The translations under genes and the position numbers were made by a program. 26,872 bases of DNA, from the NCBI GenBank assembly GCA_029747585.1, contig JAPEVF010000626.1, forward strand, positions 1-26,872. Direction: 5' to 3'. Source of the DNA: Pleurotus djamor (lineage: Eukaryota > Basidiomycota > Agaricomycetes > Agaricales > Pleurotaceae). Below are positions 1-10,814 of this stretch, in pieces (the stretch's first letter is position 1; every line of letters starts with the position of its first letter). Below the pieces are notes generated by a model. That model was given only the letters and a program-made list of their open reading frames with translations, searched no databases and was not told the DNA's origin.

Positions 1-2201
1 AAAAGCCTCTGCGCGCGCANGTAGTAGGAGACCTGACTGGTGAATCAGGTGCGATGGTTGCAATGAGTGGGATCGGTAATCCACCAGGCGTATTCAGACC
101 ATAAAGACCTGGACTGCGTGGTATCGCTACAGGCGGTGGGGTTGATTGATGGCGGTAGGCAGCACCAGATAACTCGGTAGATCCAGCCAATGAAGATGGT
201 AATGATGACGTTGAGGCATTTGCATTGAGGCCGTGTTGACTATAAACGCCTAGGCTAGGCGAGGAGAGGGAGGTTAAAACAGGCGGCTCTTGTAATGCAG
301 GGGTTACGGCACCCGAAGGTAAAAAGCCATTTGGTGCCAAAACGGGCAGTGGAGGCAGGTCGACATCTTCCTCACTTTCTGACTCATCCTCGACGTCAAG
401 ATCAGACGGAGGTGAGACATAGACACCGTTCTGCATCTTCCAACACCTCCGACATCCGACCATGTTCTCTCCATCGAGGACTTCTACAGCGGTAAACAAA
501 CGGAGACATTCTTCAACGCTTTGAAGCTGGGTCATCTTCATCCACATGTTCTGGGCGGTAGTAGGTCCGGAATGATGGGATATACCGTTAGGAGGTCTGA
601 AGATGGCGAAAGGGTGCGGAGTAGATGGTGGGACGTCGGCTAGGACTCGGCGGAGGTACTGCATTTTTGCCGGGCTAGGTTTTGCAGGTCGAGAAGATTT
701 GGGCGTTCGATGGGAATGTGACTGCTTAGCGAGGCGTTGAGGGGTGCCGCTTTCCGGAGAGGGCGTTGGGTCCCGACCGTTTGGATGGTGCCCGTCGGGA
801 TTGGAGGAATGGCGCCGCTCAATGGAAGGGGGACGAACAACTCGAATCTCAGGTCCTGTCGTGTCAATACTGGCCCTGGTTGGGACATCCACCGGAGGGG
901 GGACAGGTGGGGGATGACGCTTAACGCGATCCTTGTTCTTGCTGAGGCCGACTGTCAAGCTAATCCTCCGACTTATCTTAACCCACGGATCACTGTGTTT
1001 GTCCTTCTTCAACCTCTTCTCCGGTTTCTCGTCGTGATCCGGTAATGTGATCGACGTTGGTTGTAAGGGCTTCCCTGACTGAGATGCGGCATCAGTCATA
1101 GCGCTTGACTGATTGGTATCAACGCTGGGGCGGCTATCGTCTTCGGGTGGCAAAGATACTACGGTGCGACCGGGACTCGAAGGCACGGACGAGCTACGAG
1201 GGGGTGTGGATGAGGTCGTAGATGTTGAAGCCGGTGCGACCGTGGGCGAAGAAGCATTGAGATTGGCCAGTTTCTTGGCCAAGTTCTTCAAACGATCCCG
1301 TTTGCGCTCGCGAACATAGTCCTCTGGCTTGATGCTTAGACTGAGGTCGTTGAAATCTTCATACGTCTGCGAGACATGCTTGCACTTTTGGCAGACAAGG
1401 ATGCTGGTCAGCTTTCCACCGAATATCATGTCCGCGACAGTGGAGAGTGTCTCCTCGGTGGGTAACTGCGTGAGTGTCGGCCGCCGCCGATGCTTCTTCT
1501 TGTCAGGCGGTGGTGGAGGCTGCCGTTTCTTGATGATCTGTGGTATGTTCAGGTCAGAACAAAAGTCAAGTATTCGTATTCAGGGAACGTACGTCGAGTT
1601 CCTCCATGCGCATCGAATCAAGCAGCTGGCGCAGAAATTCATGCGCATCCTGCTGTGCAAAGTCTAGGTACTGATCGTACTTCTTGCCGATCGCGGATAA
1701 GACCTCACTAGTGCCACGTTAGTTACACCGAGATCCTAGCTATGACACTGTCAAGACTCACCGAGGGCTCAGCGTCGTCTTCTGTTGGTTCCGCTGTGCT
1801 GACCAGGCCTTCATCATCAAGTTAAAGAATACATCGCCCAATGGCATCCCCTCCTCCCAAGGTTTCTCATACGGGCCTGCGAGATCATGTCCATTGGTCA
1901 GTTGAGGCGATCGTCGTATTGACAGGCTTGATGTGTCTAGTTCCCGGGGTTGAGACGAGGATTGTGCTGGATTCGCTAACTCATACAGCAAAGGTGTCGC
2001 AATCAACTGGAGATTGAGAGGTCAGTCATCATCTATACTTCCAAACCGAATCGGACTTACTCCTTGCAGCACCGAGTTCATAAAGCAAGTATTCCCATGA
2101 TTTTGGAGACCCGGGGGAAGAAGGGCGTTCCTTTCCTGTTCTTCCTTTTCCTTCCTTGCCCTGTAGAGCTCCTGAGGGGTAGCGTTCTTCTGCTTAACCA
2201 T
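1..2201 (-). CDS. Ubiquitin-specific protease (USP/UBP family), C-terminal part off the window
   Basis: This is a cysteine deubiquitinase that removes ubiquitin from proteins. Exons (minus strand) are 2201-2061, 2006-1762, 1707-1593 and 1537-1, giving 679 visible residues. The Cys box GLQNHGNTCFMNSVLQG lies at residues 31-47 with catalytic Cys39. The QQDAHEFL box sits near residue 147. A zinc-ribbon half LVCQKC (Cys216, Cys219) and a second half GCRRC (Cys529, Cys532) are separated by about 310 residues rich in Ser, Pro, Thr and Lys, probably disordered. The catalytic His/Asp box is not visible because the gene runs off the left edge. The start is the ATG just before the family motif. The Cys box, QQDAHEFL and the split CxxC pairs resemble the USP16/USP45 group, but no UBP-type zinc finger precedes the Cys box, so the subfamily is uncertain. 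One N lies at base 20. The gene is divergent from the Bin3-type methyltransferase. Confidence 0.92.
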
Positions 2202-2484
2202 GATCTAGGATTGTGGGTGTTGATATGAATGACAGGAGGTTGTGTTGCAAGATGTGACGGTTTAAATAGGACGAGTCATTAACTGCGCAGCAGCATGCCC
2301 GCAGAAATTATGTAGGGCGGGGATGGTGACGATGAGGAGAAGTGCCTTAGTTGATCGTGAGAATCAACTTGAAACTGACCGTGAGAGTCTCGCTCTGATC
2401 GTGAGAATGGCAGCCCTGAACATGGAACATTGATCGGTGGTTCGGTGGTTCTTGCCCCGGTTCACCAGGCCATCTCATTTGACC
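2202..2484. promoter_or_regulatory. Divergent promoter between the USP gene and the Bin3-type methyltransferase
   Basis: The 283 bases between two head-to-head start codons must hold both promoters. Read on the minus strand, TATTTAAA near 2263-2256 lies about 60 nt upstream of the USP ATG and is a TATA-like candidate. No clear TATA box was found for the methyltransferase. A three-copy 13-nt element (listed separately) lies in the right half. The sharing of regulatory sites is inferred from layout only. Confidence 0.5.
2352..2408. repeat. Three copies of a 13-nt element TGAYCGTGAGARt in the divergent promoter
   Basis: TGATCGTGAGAAT occurs exactly at 2352-2364 and 2396-2408, and the variant TGACCGTGAGAGT at 2376-2388. 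The start-to-start spacing is 24 and 20 nt. Position between two divergent genes and near-helical spacing would suit a repeated protein-binding site, but no known factor is recognised. Confidence 0.6.
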
Positions 2485-3564
2485 ATGGAGGCACCGATTC
2501 ATGGAAATTATCATGGGTGCGTGTGTAATGTGTAACTGATACTTGATACTTACTGAGTGCTCGATGCACACCTGCTTTCTAGATATTACTCGAAGAGACC
2601 GTCGATTCGCGACCCCCGTCTATCCCTTTTACCCGCCGAATTACTCAGTGGCATGCGTGTGCTGGATGTAGGATGCAATGAGGGGCTAGTGACTTGCGAA
2701 ATAGGTATGATGCACGTATTCCATACTTATAAGCTATTTAACGCGTTTACTTGCAGCTCAAAGTGGAGGAGCAGACCGTGTGATCGGGGTAGACATTGAC
2801 GACACCCTGATACGTCTTGCGTGGAAGCGGAGACGCACGGCTTGGTCATGCCAGCGACCAGAGAGTGTAGGCATCGACAAAGGCATCCCAGTCTATAAGC
2901 GCAGGCGCGTCGAAAATGATACCTCGCTCCCTCCAGACTATTTTCCTCAGTCGTTTGAGCATATGTTTGGAGCACTCCCAATACCGTCTGCAGGGCCCGA
3001 TGAAAAGCATTGTTTTCCTCACAATCTCACCTTTCGCACCGGTGACTGGGTCAACGAATCAATTCCAGAAGACGCTGAAGGCTATAACGTTGTCATTGCG
3101 TATGGGTACTTCCCCTCGTCGCTGGATATCGCTAATTTCCCTTGCGTCTCTCAGTTTCTCGATAACAAAATGGATCCATCTCAATGGCGGTGACGAAGGT
3201 ATCAAGGCATTCTTCAAGAGAGTCCACAAAGTCCTCAAGACGGGCGGATCGTTTGTACTAGAGCCCCAGGCATGGGATACATATGCGAAGGCCAAGCGTA
3301 TGGACGATGTATGCGATCATTGTTTGTTGCACCAGTTGTCTTTCTGACCTCTCAATTACTAGCGCCTTCGAGAAAATGCGAAATCATTGCAACTACGACC
3401 AGAGCAATTTGATGTCCTACTCAAAGAAATCGGTTTTGGCCCCCCACAAAAGCTTGGAAGTACGGGGGATGGCGGTGAGATTATCGAAGCTTGCATCCCA
3501 TCCCAATTCACACTAACGACTTCCAGGCTTCCGTAGACCTGTTTATATATACAAGAAAACATGA
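2485..3564 (+). CDS. Bin3/MePCE-type RNA 5'-phosphate (cap) methyltransferase
   Basis: SAM-dependent enzymes of this family methylate the terminal phosphate at RNA 5' ends (7SK and U6-type RNA for MePCE, tRNA-His and pre-miRNA for BCDIN3D). Exons are 2485-2516, 2583-2704, 2757-3099, 3155-3308, 3363-3474 and 3527-3564, joining to 266 residues. HGNYHGYYSKR at residues 6-16 is the family's N-terminal signature and is only restored by the first splice. VLDVGCNEG (37-45) is SAM motif I and GVDID (62-66) is motif II. SITKWIHLN (168-176), followed by GDEG, and the terminal GFRRPVYIYKK are hallmarks of the Bin3 domain. The short length and lack of a long disordered N-terminus resemble BCDIN3D more than human MePCE. 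The start is the only ATG that supplies HGNY in frame. The stop lies 57 nt before a tRNA gene. The RNA substrate cannot be deduced. Confidence 0.92.
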
Positions 3565-3621
3565 ACTCCCAAACCACAGCGCTACTCGAGCCAGATCCAC
3601 TCATCAGGCGCTGGAAACAAC

Positions 3622-3708
3622 GGGCTCATGGTGTAGTTGGTTATCACGCCCGCTTAGCATCTCTTGTATGTCTGCGGGAGGGGTTGGGTTCAATTCCCAA
3701 TGTGTCCA
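3622..3708 (+). tRNA. tRNA-Ala(AGC) with a 13-nt intron
   Basis: The sequence folds into a full cloverleaf. The acceptor arm is GGGCTCA (3622-3628) with TGTGTCC (3701-3707) and discriminator A3708. The D arm carries A14, G18G19 and A21. The anticodon stem is CCCGC (3649-3653)/GCGGG (3674-3678), the variable loop AGGGG, and the T arm TTGGG-TTCAATT-CCCAA (3684-3700). Anticodon AGC is at 3656-3658, followed by A37. The intron at 3660-3672 sits at the canonical position after base 37. Removing it leaves 74 nt. The G3:U70 pair, the main alanine identity element, is present. The internal promoter boxes fit: A box TGGTGTAGTTGG (3629-3640) and B box GGTTCAATTCC (3687-3697). One acceptor pair is U5-U68, a mismatch. 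The gene lies between the methyltransferase stop and the next gene's start, on the same strand. Confidence 0.93.
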
Positions 3709-3711
3709 TTC

Positions 3712-3716
3712 TTTTT
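3712..3716 (+). terminator. RNA polymerase III terminator of the tRNA gene
   Basis: A run of five T starts four bases after the tRNA discriminator base and is followed by CCC. This is the expected Pol III stop signal on the non-template strand. Confidence 0.85.
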
Positions 3717-3907
3717 CCCTACCAGTGCCTAAGGGGCGCGACCTGTCAACGATGGACCGAACCGGACCTGTGTTAGGTACACGATCGAAGTTTTTGTTCC
3801 GCTACCCATACCGCTTCGATCCCTTGCATCGCCTTCAAGCTGGATAAATGGATTGAAGCTCCTGGTCGGTTTACCCAGAAACCATCTCCATCTCCTTTTC
3901 GCTTCAG

Positions 3908-6900
3908 ATGGAGAAGAGTTCTAGCCCTCAATTTGTTTCCTCTTCTCCCAAGGTCGATGCCACTATTGACGTCGACGACCAGAATGCCCCCGATCTCGTT
4001 GAGGATAACCTAGATCAAGAACAGGAAGATGCCAGTGGTGGCGATAGCGAGGAGGACGATAGCGAACAAGATTCCTCTGACGGCGACGATGACGCTTTCG
4101 ACCAGTTCTTCGAAGCGATGACCGACGCCATGGCAGACGCCCAGGCTCAAGCCCTCGCGGAACTGGATCTCAGCAAATTGTCTCAAGACATGGACACTAT
4201 CAAACGTTTACTTCGCCAGCCATATATACCTCCTGTCGAGGGATCCGATGAAGCTGTCGAAGCCCCTTTGGATGAAAACAGCGACGACCAAATTTTCAAC
4301 AAGGTCATTTTTTNCTCATTATTGGAATGCATTTTACTTAACATTGTTTCAGGCCATCGGTTCTATCGCTGTGTTCGTCAACATGTTCGACGGGGATAAC
4401 CCGCTCCATCCTCGCCCTATTCCTGAACAAAGCCCTGACACCCTTATGCCCCCCTTTTTGGATATTCTATCCGCCACTCGCACACACGTTGTCAGCGCCG
4501 TTCCAAGCTTCCTTGCCCTTATACATCCGGAGCCCGACGCACCCTATCCCGCCCCAGGTGTTAACCCAACGTGGAGGTCCAACATCATCCAATTAATTTG
4601 TGGTCTATTTTATCTTCCACCTACTCCTACTGAAGGTTCAGCTCAAACTGGGAAGGACCTCCCAACGCGATTGCCTTTATTGCATCATCTCCCAGCCCTC
4701 CTATCTCACCTTCGAAATGGCGACGTCGTTGATAGGTCTTCGATTCTTGGCTTGTTGGAGGGGTTGTCAGATGCTCTGGCTAACAAGGATTCCGAGGTCG
4801 AAGATGAAGAAACTGAACAGCGACCCAGTGACGACGGTGTATCGCAACAATTCAAAGACCTAGTTGTTGACGCCCTCCAAAAGACTTTGTTCCTCGATAT
4901 TCAGCCCCCACAGGATTCGGACGCAAAGAAGTCAAGGTCCCTCAGCTTTTCCGAGCGCATCAGCATCTTGCAGACATTTGAGAATGTCGTGCTCATGTCT
5001 CGTACGGCTTGTATCGATCTCTTCCTCACCGCTGGCGCGTATGATTGGGCGATCACTCAATCGGTCGTCGATCGCTGCGGATCAATTCCGCCTTACTACG
5101 CCCAAACGCCACCTGATCCATCCGTTCCCAAAGTACTACTCGCTGCACAAAGCTGCTTGGCTGTCATCCATAATGCTGTGAAGGACGACGATGATCTGGA
5201 CGCCCAATTTTCCAATCAATCCACGCTTTTCCAGGACGGTGACATCCGTTCCACCTTCCAGCACATCAAGAACTTCGTCATATTCAACATCGTTCAGATT
5301 GTCGAAGTTTGTCAATTTCCTTTGAATCGCCCAGCAAAAGCAGATGCGTTCTCCGAGTGGCAAGACCTTCTGAAGGCTTGTGCAGAATTTTTGAACGGTG
5401 CCTTCATGGAGAATCCCAAGCTTCGACTCTTCTTAGCGCTACAAGATGACGCTGTCCGTGCTTTGATCATGACGCTCGGTCGCAAGGACCCTGGCATATT
5501 TGGCATCGACGCGGAGTGGCTTTTCGCGCGCTTTTGTCAATACGAGGATGGGGAAACTCCCAGCCTTGATGGGCGAGACACAGAGGGTACAGGACAATCA
5601 GACGCTTCACCAGCGGGCGACGAAGCTGACGGTGAGACGGGCGAAGACGAGGATGTCGACATCAAAGCTAATCGTCAAATCGGCAAGGCCTCTCGGGGTA
5701 TGTTCAGAGGCACCCTGAAGGCACTTCTCGGTGAAGCGACTGACAAACCTTGGTCGGGTGGTTTGGAGTTTGCGGACAAGCTCACGTTGTTGGGTGGTTT
5801 CCAGATGTCTTTCCCGGATATTCAAACACAAGCTATGCGCGGAGGAATTACAACCTTCGTTATCAACACTTTGACGAGCTCAGATGTTTCCGACGCTGAT
5901 AAGGCCCGGGTTTTGGCACGTACCTCAACTTTGAAAGTCAAACTATCACTAACCCCAGTTCCGCAGAAAATCCTCGACGTGATGATGGAAAATGCTCAGA
6001 CCGCTGGATACTACTTGCTTCAAGTTGGCATCGTTGCTGCACTTGTCTCCCTTTTAGCAACCCCCGCCTTGGTGCCTGCCGTGATCGGTGTCTTTTCGAA
6101 GCTGCTCGATTCATACAGCCCAGGCGACTCTAGCAAGTCTCAGCGCTCTGTGGTTGCCCATGAATTGACGTCGCCCAATGTATTGCCAACTCTTTCCTCA
6201 TTCCTCGACATAAGCCCGGGCGAAACGGACGGCAACCGCATCACTGCAGCTGGTTCCACCTTACGTCTCCTAGCAGATATGGTTTCCGAAGAAACCGGCA
6301 CAGAGAGCTGGGGATACGATGAAGATGAAGATGATCCACCTCCCCCATGTCCACTCAAGGATCTCCTTATTTCGACAGACTTTCTGCGAACTGCGTTCAC
6401 GCTGCTTGCTCGGGAACCCGAGACAATTGGTATCGAAGGTCTCCATGCACAGAAGGAGGAGCCTACCGGTCCCTCCAAAGATGCGTTACACTTCCTTTGT
6501 CAGGCTTGTTGGGGGTACCAGCGTGGCTATGACCTCACTGTCACGATGTTCAAGGAAGTTTTTGCCAAGATTGGGGAGGACGAAGAACTATGGCTTTTCA
6601 ATAATCTTTACGGTTCGTACTCGGGACGGGCGGACGGTCGGATGCGTAGACGCGTTGCTAGCGCTGCTGTTGCAGCTGATGGGCTGTCCCGAGCGTATGC
6701 TCTCGTGGAGCGTCAAGCTCGCAAACTCAAGGGAGGTGACACGGATTTCCCTTTGACCTGTAAGCGCAGGCGTGCCGCTGTCGAAGCTCTGCGCGTGGTC
6801 CTCTGCGTTGGCACAGACCTGGATCAAGCCCGACACAGTGATCATCTCGCTTCCCTGATTTCGGCTCTCGTCCTCGATGTCACCAGGCCATCTCTTGATT

Positions 6901-8997
6901 CTGCTTTTTGGATGGTGTCGCTTCTGAGTCGTGGTGACGACTTCGACGACAACACTGTTTCAGACTTCGCCTCGTTCACACGGAGAGAGCGAGTTCGTGC
7001 CGACAAACAACGCTGGCTCCTTCAAGGCTCTTGGAAGAACTTGGGGTCTGAGGCTGTCGCACAAGCTCTGGCGTCACACCTCCAACATCAACCTTACGAA
7101 ACCAACTCCGAAGAGCCGCCAACCGATGAAGAAGCCTTCGAGAGGCATACGAAGTTAACTCGTGCGGCCGATGACTATCGAATGGAGTAAGCTTCATGTT
7201 CGAGCCTTGCCCAACAGCAAATGCTTACGCGTATACATTTGTTAGGACTGTCAAGCATGTCGTAAATCTTGTCGACATAATTCTCCCCGTCATGGGAACC
7301 CATTCAATCACTCTTGCCCCACCATTATTTACTATATCCAAGGAGAGTGACGATGACAGAGCAATCTTATTTGTCATTCAGAGAATTCTCTTTGTTCAAG
7401 GAGTCGACACTTCGAACGTCGTCGCCTTGCTGCAATCTTTCATTACTTCTCCAAGTCCCCCATCTTGCAATCAATTCAAAGAATGGATCGAGGCCGGTCC
7501 TTTGACATGTGACGTTCTCCGACAAGCCGGTGTCGTTGACCACCTACTCCGAATCTTGGCTATCGACAAAGAAAGTAGTGAAGAATATGTCGATACCCTC
7601 GGTAGTCTCGCAGCTCTTGGGGCCCTTGTCGATAACACATTAGACCCTGTCGAGAAGGAGAAGGTTCAACGGCAATTTGCTGCCAACCCCGCTGCCCTTG
7701 CAAATGCCCTCAAGATCCTATATGGAGACGACGAATGGGATGCACTGACGGCCGTGACCGCGTTCGGGAAGCTTTGCAAATCCCTCCCCACCAACATTGA
7801 CTTCATCGACGACGCATCGGAAGCTCTTCCTCGCGTCCTTAAGCTATTCGATACAATGGACTTCTACCATGATTCTATCGCTCCTCTCCTTGGCCAACTC
7901 GCACCTGCAGGACCTGATAAAATCGTTGATCTCATCAAGTCCTACTTCGCCGACCTTCATCCTCTCGAGGTGCCTACCCAGGCAAAGGGCAAGAAAAACA
8001 AGAAGNAAAAAGAAACACACGCCAAGGATTGGACAGGAGACCCTTTGGGAGCGGCTGGCCCTTCTCGCGAAAACGACGGCTGTTGTACGAAAGGCGCTGG
8101 TTGATGCGGGTGCCATTGCAGAAGCAGTCAAGGTGCTACAATCTGACATAACCGAGGAGTGGCAATATCCCCTCCCTACCCTGTCCGCACTTGTCTCTGC
8201 AGGTGAAGGTTACGAGTCAGAGATTTCCGGCGTATTCCCTCGTTTGGAAGAGATTCTCCCCGCAGACGGTGCACCTTGCTCAACGATTCTTGGCTTAGTC
8301 GATGCCTTCGTTGTCGTGGACGCAGCGTTCCTCGAAGGCTTTGTATCCGCCCTCTTAGATGCCAGTTGTGACTATCCCCTCTCCTTCGATCCTCACCTTG
8401 ACTTGCCCAAAACCATTCAAGACATTGCGTCCAAATCCACGGCTTATCCCTTCTTGCTCAAACATCTCCAGTCTCGCTTGGATGATGAAGACGTGATTGA
8501 CAAAGAAATAGCAGATGGATGGCGCACTGGCTTTGCGGCATCGCTCAAGAGAATTGCTTCTTTCGGTCAATCTGGACGCAATCTTGTCCTTGAAGCCGGG
8601 GCTGTCGATTATGCCATTAAATTATTGCACCATGAGGAAGTTCAGGTTTGTCTTCAAGCATTCTCTCTCGTATTGTTTGTCTAATCTTCCTTTCCCGTAG
8701 GTGGTCAACAATGGGGGAAGACTCAGCGCCTTCCTCGCGGACTCCCAGGGCTCGCATCTCTTCACCAAGTTCATCGACCTTGGTGTTCTAGATCTCCTCG
8801 AGAAGGGCCGCCTCAAAGCTCTCCAACTATCTGAGCGTTCGTTCAGCGACAACACGTATGAAGATGTAGATGAAGAAACGTTTGAGTATACATGCAAAGA
8901 CTTTGCCACTCAGGCGCAGACTATAGCGAAGGTCATAGAATTTTTCAACGGCGAAGGAGGATCTTACAGCGAAGACGAATATGGCACAATTCAATGA
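3908..8997 (+). CDS. Large uncharacterised protein with an acidic N-terminus and probable ARM/HEAT-like helical repeats
   Basis: Exons are 3908-4303, 4353-7186, 7246-8645 and 8701-8997, giving about 1641 residues. I do not recognise the family. Residues 1-60 are very acidic (Asp/Glu/Ser runs). The rest is mostly amphipathic helices rich in Leu, Ala and Asp, with phrases such as VVRKALVDAGAIAEAVKVLQ and LVLEAGAVDYAIKLL that look like armadillo repeats. A second acidic linker lies near residues 540-570. A basic Lys stretch (AKGKKNKK) around 7980 precedes the C-terminal repeats. The N at 8006 shifts the frame by one base. Dropping it restores an open frame, so it is probably a spurious base in an A-rich tract, not a real break. 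Intron 1 has a weak donor (GTCATT) and its own N at 4314. Introns 2 (GTAAGC...TTAG) and 3 (GTTTGT...GTAG) keep phase. A scaffold or transport-type role would fit the fold but is a guess. Confidence 0.8.
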
Positions 8998-9296
8998 GGG
9001 ACAATGACTGGTAACAAGGGGTTTCGCTTCATTTGGGCTCTGGGTTGAATAATCATACACGGCTTGTATCGTACTATCTACATCATGTACTTCTAGGAAG
9101 GATAAATTTACCAAAGCTCAAGCGTTCATTTCATTCGTCAGATTTGAGTACGCCTTCACTAACTTACTAAATTTGGAAGGTCATTTACCAAAGCAAGATA
9201 GAATTCATCAACATGAAATGTGTTATACAGACTTGTAAAGAATCTAAAGTTACAGAAAGCGTGTCCATCGTGAAGTAAATTTAGAGATCGAGGATA
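8998..9296. other. Convergent intergenic region
   Basis: These 299 bases separate two genes that end towards each other. The stretch is AT-rich, as expected for two overlapping 3' untranslated regions. No gene or repeat was seen in it. Confidence 0.6.
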
Positions 9297-10611
9297 TTAT
9301 AGGTTCATTGGCGCAACACCCATGCCGTTTTCAGGATCCATAAAGATCCAGTTCAAGATCCCAGCAAGGCGAATTCCGGCTTGTGCAAACAAGTTCTCCA
9401 GAATCCATTCCCTAGCAACAACGCCGGCATACTCAGGTGTGTCGAGTTCGAAATATGGTGAATGGGGTTGACGGGGGTTGACAGAATCACGTGCAGATAT
9501 GTTGTGGTAAGGTGGTAAATCGATTTCCTTTGGCCAGACGAGCTTGCAGTTCAACGCATGAGTAGGTTGGGACCAGTAGAAAGGGCATAGGTATTCATCG
9601 TCGAACTCCTTCGACGCAGCCTCCTTAGTGTAAGGTTTCTTTAGAGGCGTGATGAATTCCATAGCCCGTTTGGCGGCCAAGTCGAAGCGCCAGCCGAAGA
9701 TCATTTGGGACCAAGAAGAGACGGCTTCTGCGACGACATTGTCGTCTGAGGGAGGAGCTGGACAGAAAACCCAGTCTTCGATGTCGGGCTTCCACTTGCC
9801 CAGGATACCTTCCCACATTACGCGACGCACAAAGCCGTCATAGATGGTTCCACGAAGGTTGTACTCGATTTGTCGTGAAGGCAGGGGGTGACTGTACTTG
9901 GAGGGAACGGTGCGAAGTGCTTTGGCAACGAGTAGATTATCCCAGGCTGAGTGGAGATCTATGGAAAGTGCGGTAAGACTTGTGAAAAGAGGTGCTGTTA
10001 GCTGTAATGACTCACTCGTCTGGCGACCATCGAAAGCGACTTTCACGGAATTTCCCCCACGGTCGCGCCCAGTAAGGTGCAGGGGCATGTGCATGTCTCC
10101 AAGGAAGTGAACAAGGAATTTCAGCGCTTCGTTTGCCTTTTCCGTATAAACACCGTCACCCTGCGCGACCCAATCTTGTAGGATAGTCGTTGTGTTGCGG
10201 ATGCCACCGAGGACATTGGCACCTTCCCTTCCAGCCCAGCCGCGTTCCCCGGGGTACGTACACGTATCTCTTGGATGATCACCTAAAGCGCCAATGTAAT
10301 GAAGGCCAGCCGACCACCGCATCTTGTAACGAACTCGGTCCGCCCAAGTCGCGATGGGCGCAAGGTGGCACTGAGGTTCATTGGGATTATTCGACGTGTA
10401 ATTGAGGATTGTGCAGATCTTTGGTAGAACCCCTGGGTGCAAATGAATCTGGGCTATCGTTGCAACGATTTCGTGGCCTGAGTTAGAGTTAAAGTCACTG
10501 TTTGGCTTCAACGAGTCATTTCATGGACTTACCTGCAGCACCCCAGCCATATACGCCTGGAACGGCGCTGACTGCAGCAGCGAGAACGGGGAGAATGGAC
10601 GACCACCGCAT
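9297..10611 (-). CDS. Secreted S1/P1-type zinc nuclease
   Basis: This family cuts single-stranded DNA and RNA and removes 3'-phosphates, usually as a secreted, phosphate- or nutrient-scavenging enzyme. Exons (minus strand) are 10611-10533, 10477-10016 and 9958-9297, joining to 400 residues. Residues 1-22 form a signal peptide with an Ala/Val core. Cleavage after Gly22 would leave Trp23 as the mature N-terminus, as in nuclease P1, where Trp1 binds zinc. All nine ligands align: Trp23, His28 (WGAAGH), Asp73 (WADR), His86, His150, Asp154 and His160 (HFLGDMHMPLH), His183 and Asp187 (NLHSAWD). The second intron must be removed to form TNLHSAWD; read through, it inserts unrelated residues. The mature protein (about 378 aa) is longer than P1 (about 270), with an added C-terminal part ending in a hydrophobic stretch. 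The ATG directly precedes the signal peptide. The gene is divergent from the METTL18-type gene. Confidence 0.95.
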
Positions 10612-10814
10612 CTTTCAGAGAGGTTGGTGGTGGTAGTGGAAAACAAAGGAACTGGAGCCTGAGCGGGTCGTCCTTGTCTTCCCAACCTGGCTCAGTGCCG
10701 TATAGCCACCGGGCGCTCCATGGGCGCTATGCAATTTGCCCTGGCTGAGTGCAAGCCTCGCATCGAAAAGTAAAACTACCAAGCCGCCACCAAGTAGAAG
10801 AGGCGAAAGCTCAC
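10612..10814. promoter_or_regulatory. Divergent promoter between the nuclease and the histidine methyltransferase
   Basis: Only 203 bases separate the two start codons, so the promoters must be very close or shared. The direct repeat GGGCGCT occurs at 10709-10715 and again at 10722-10728, around a CCATGG. No clear TATA box was found. The sharing is inferred from layout. Confidence 0.5.
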
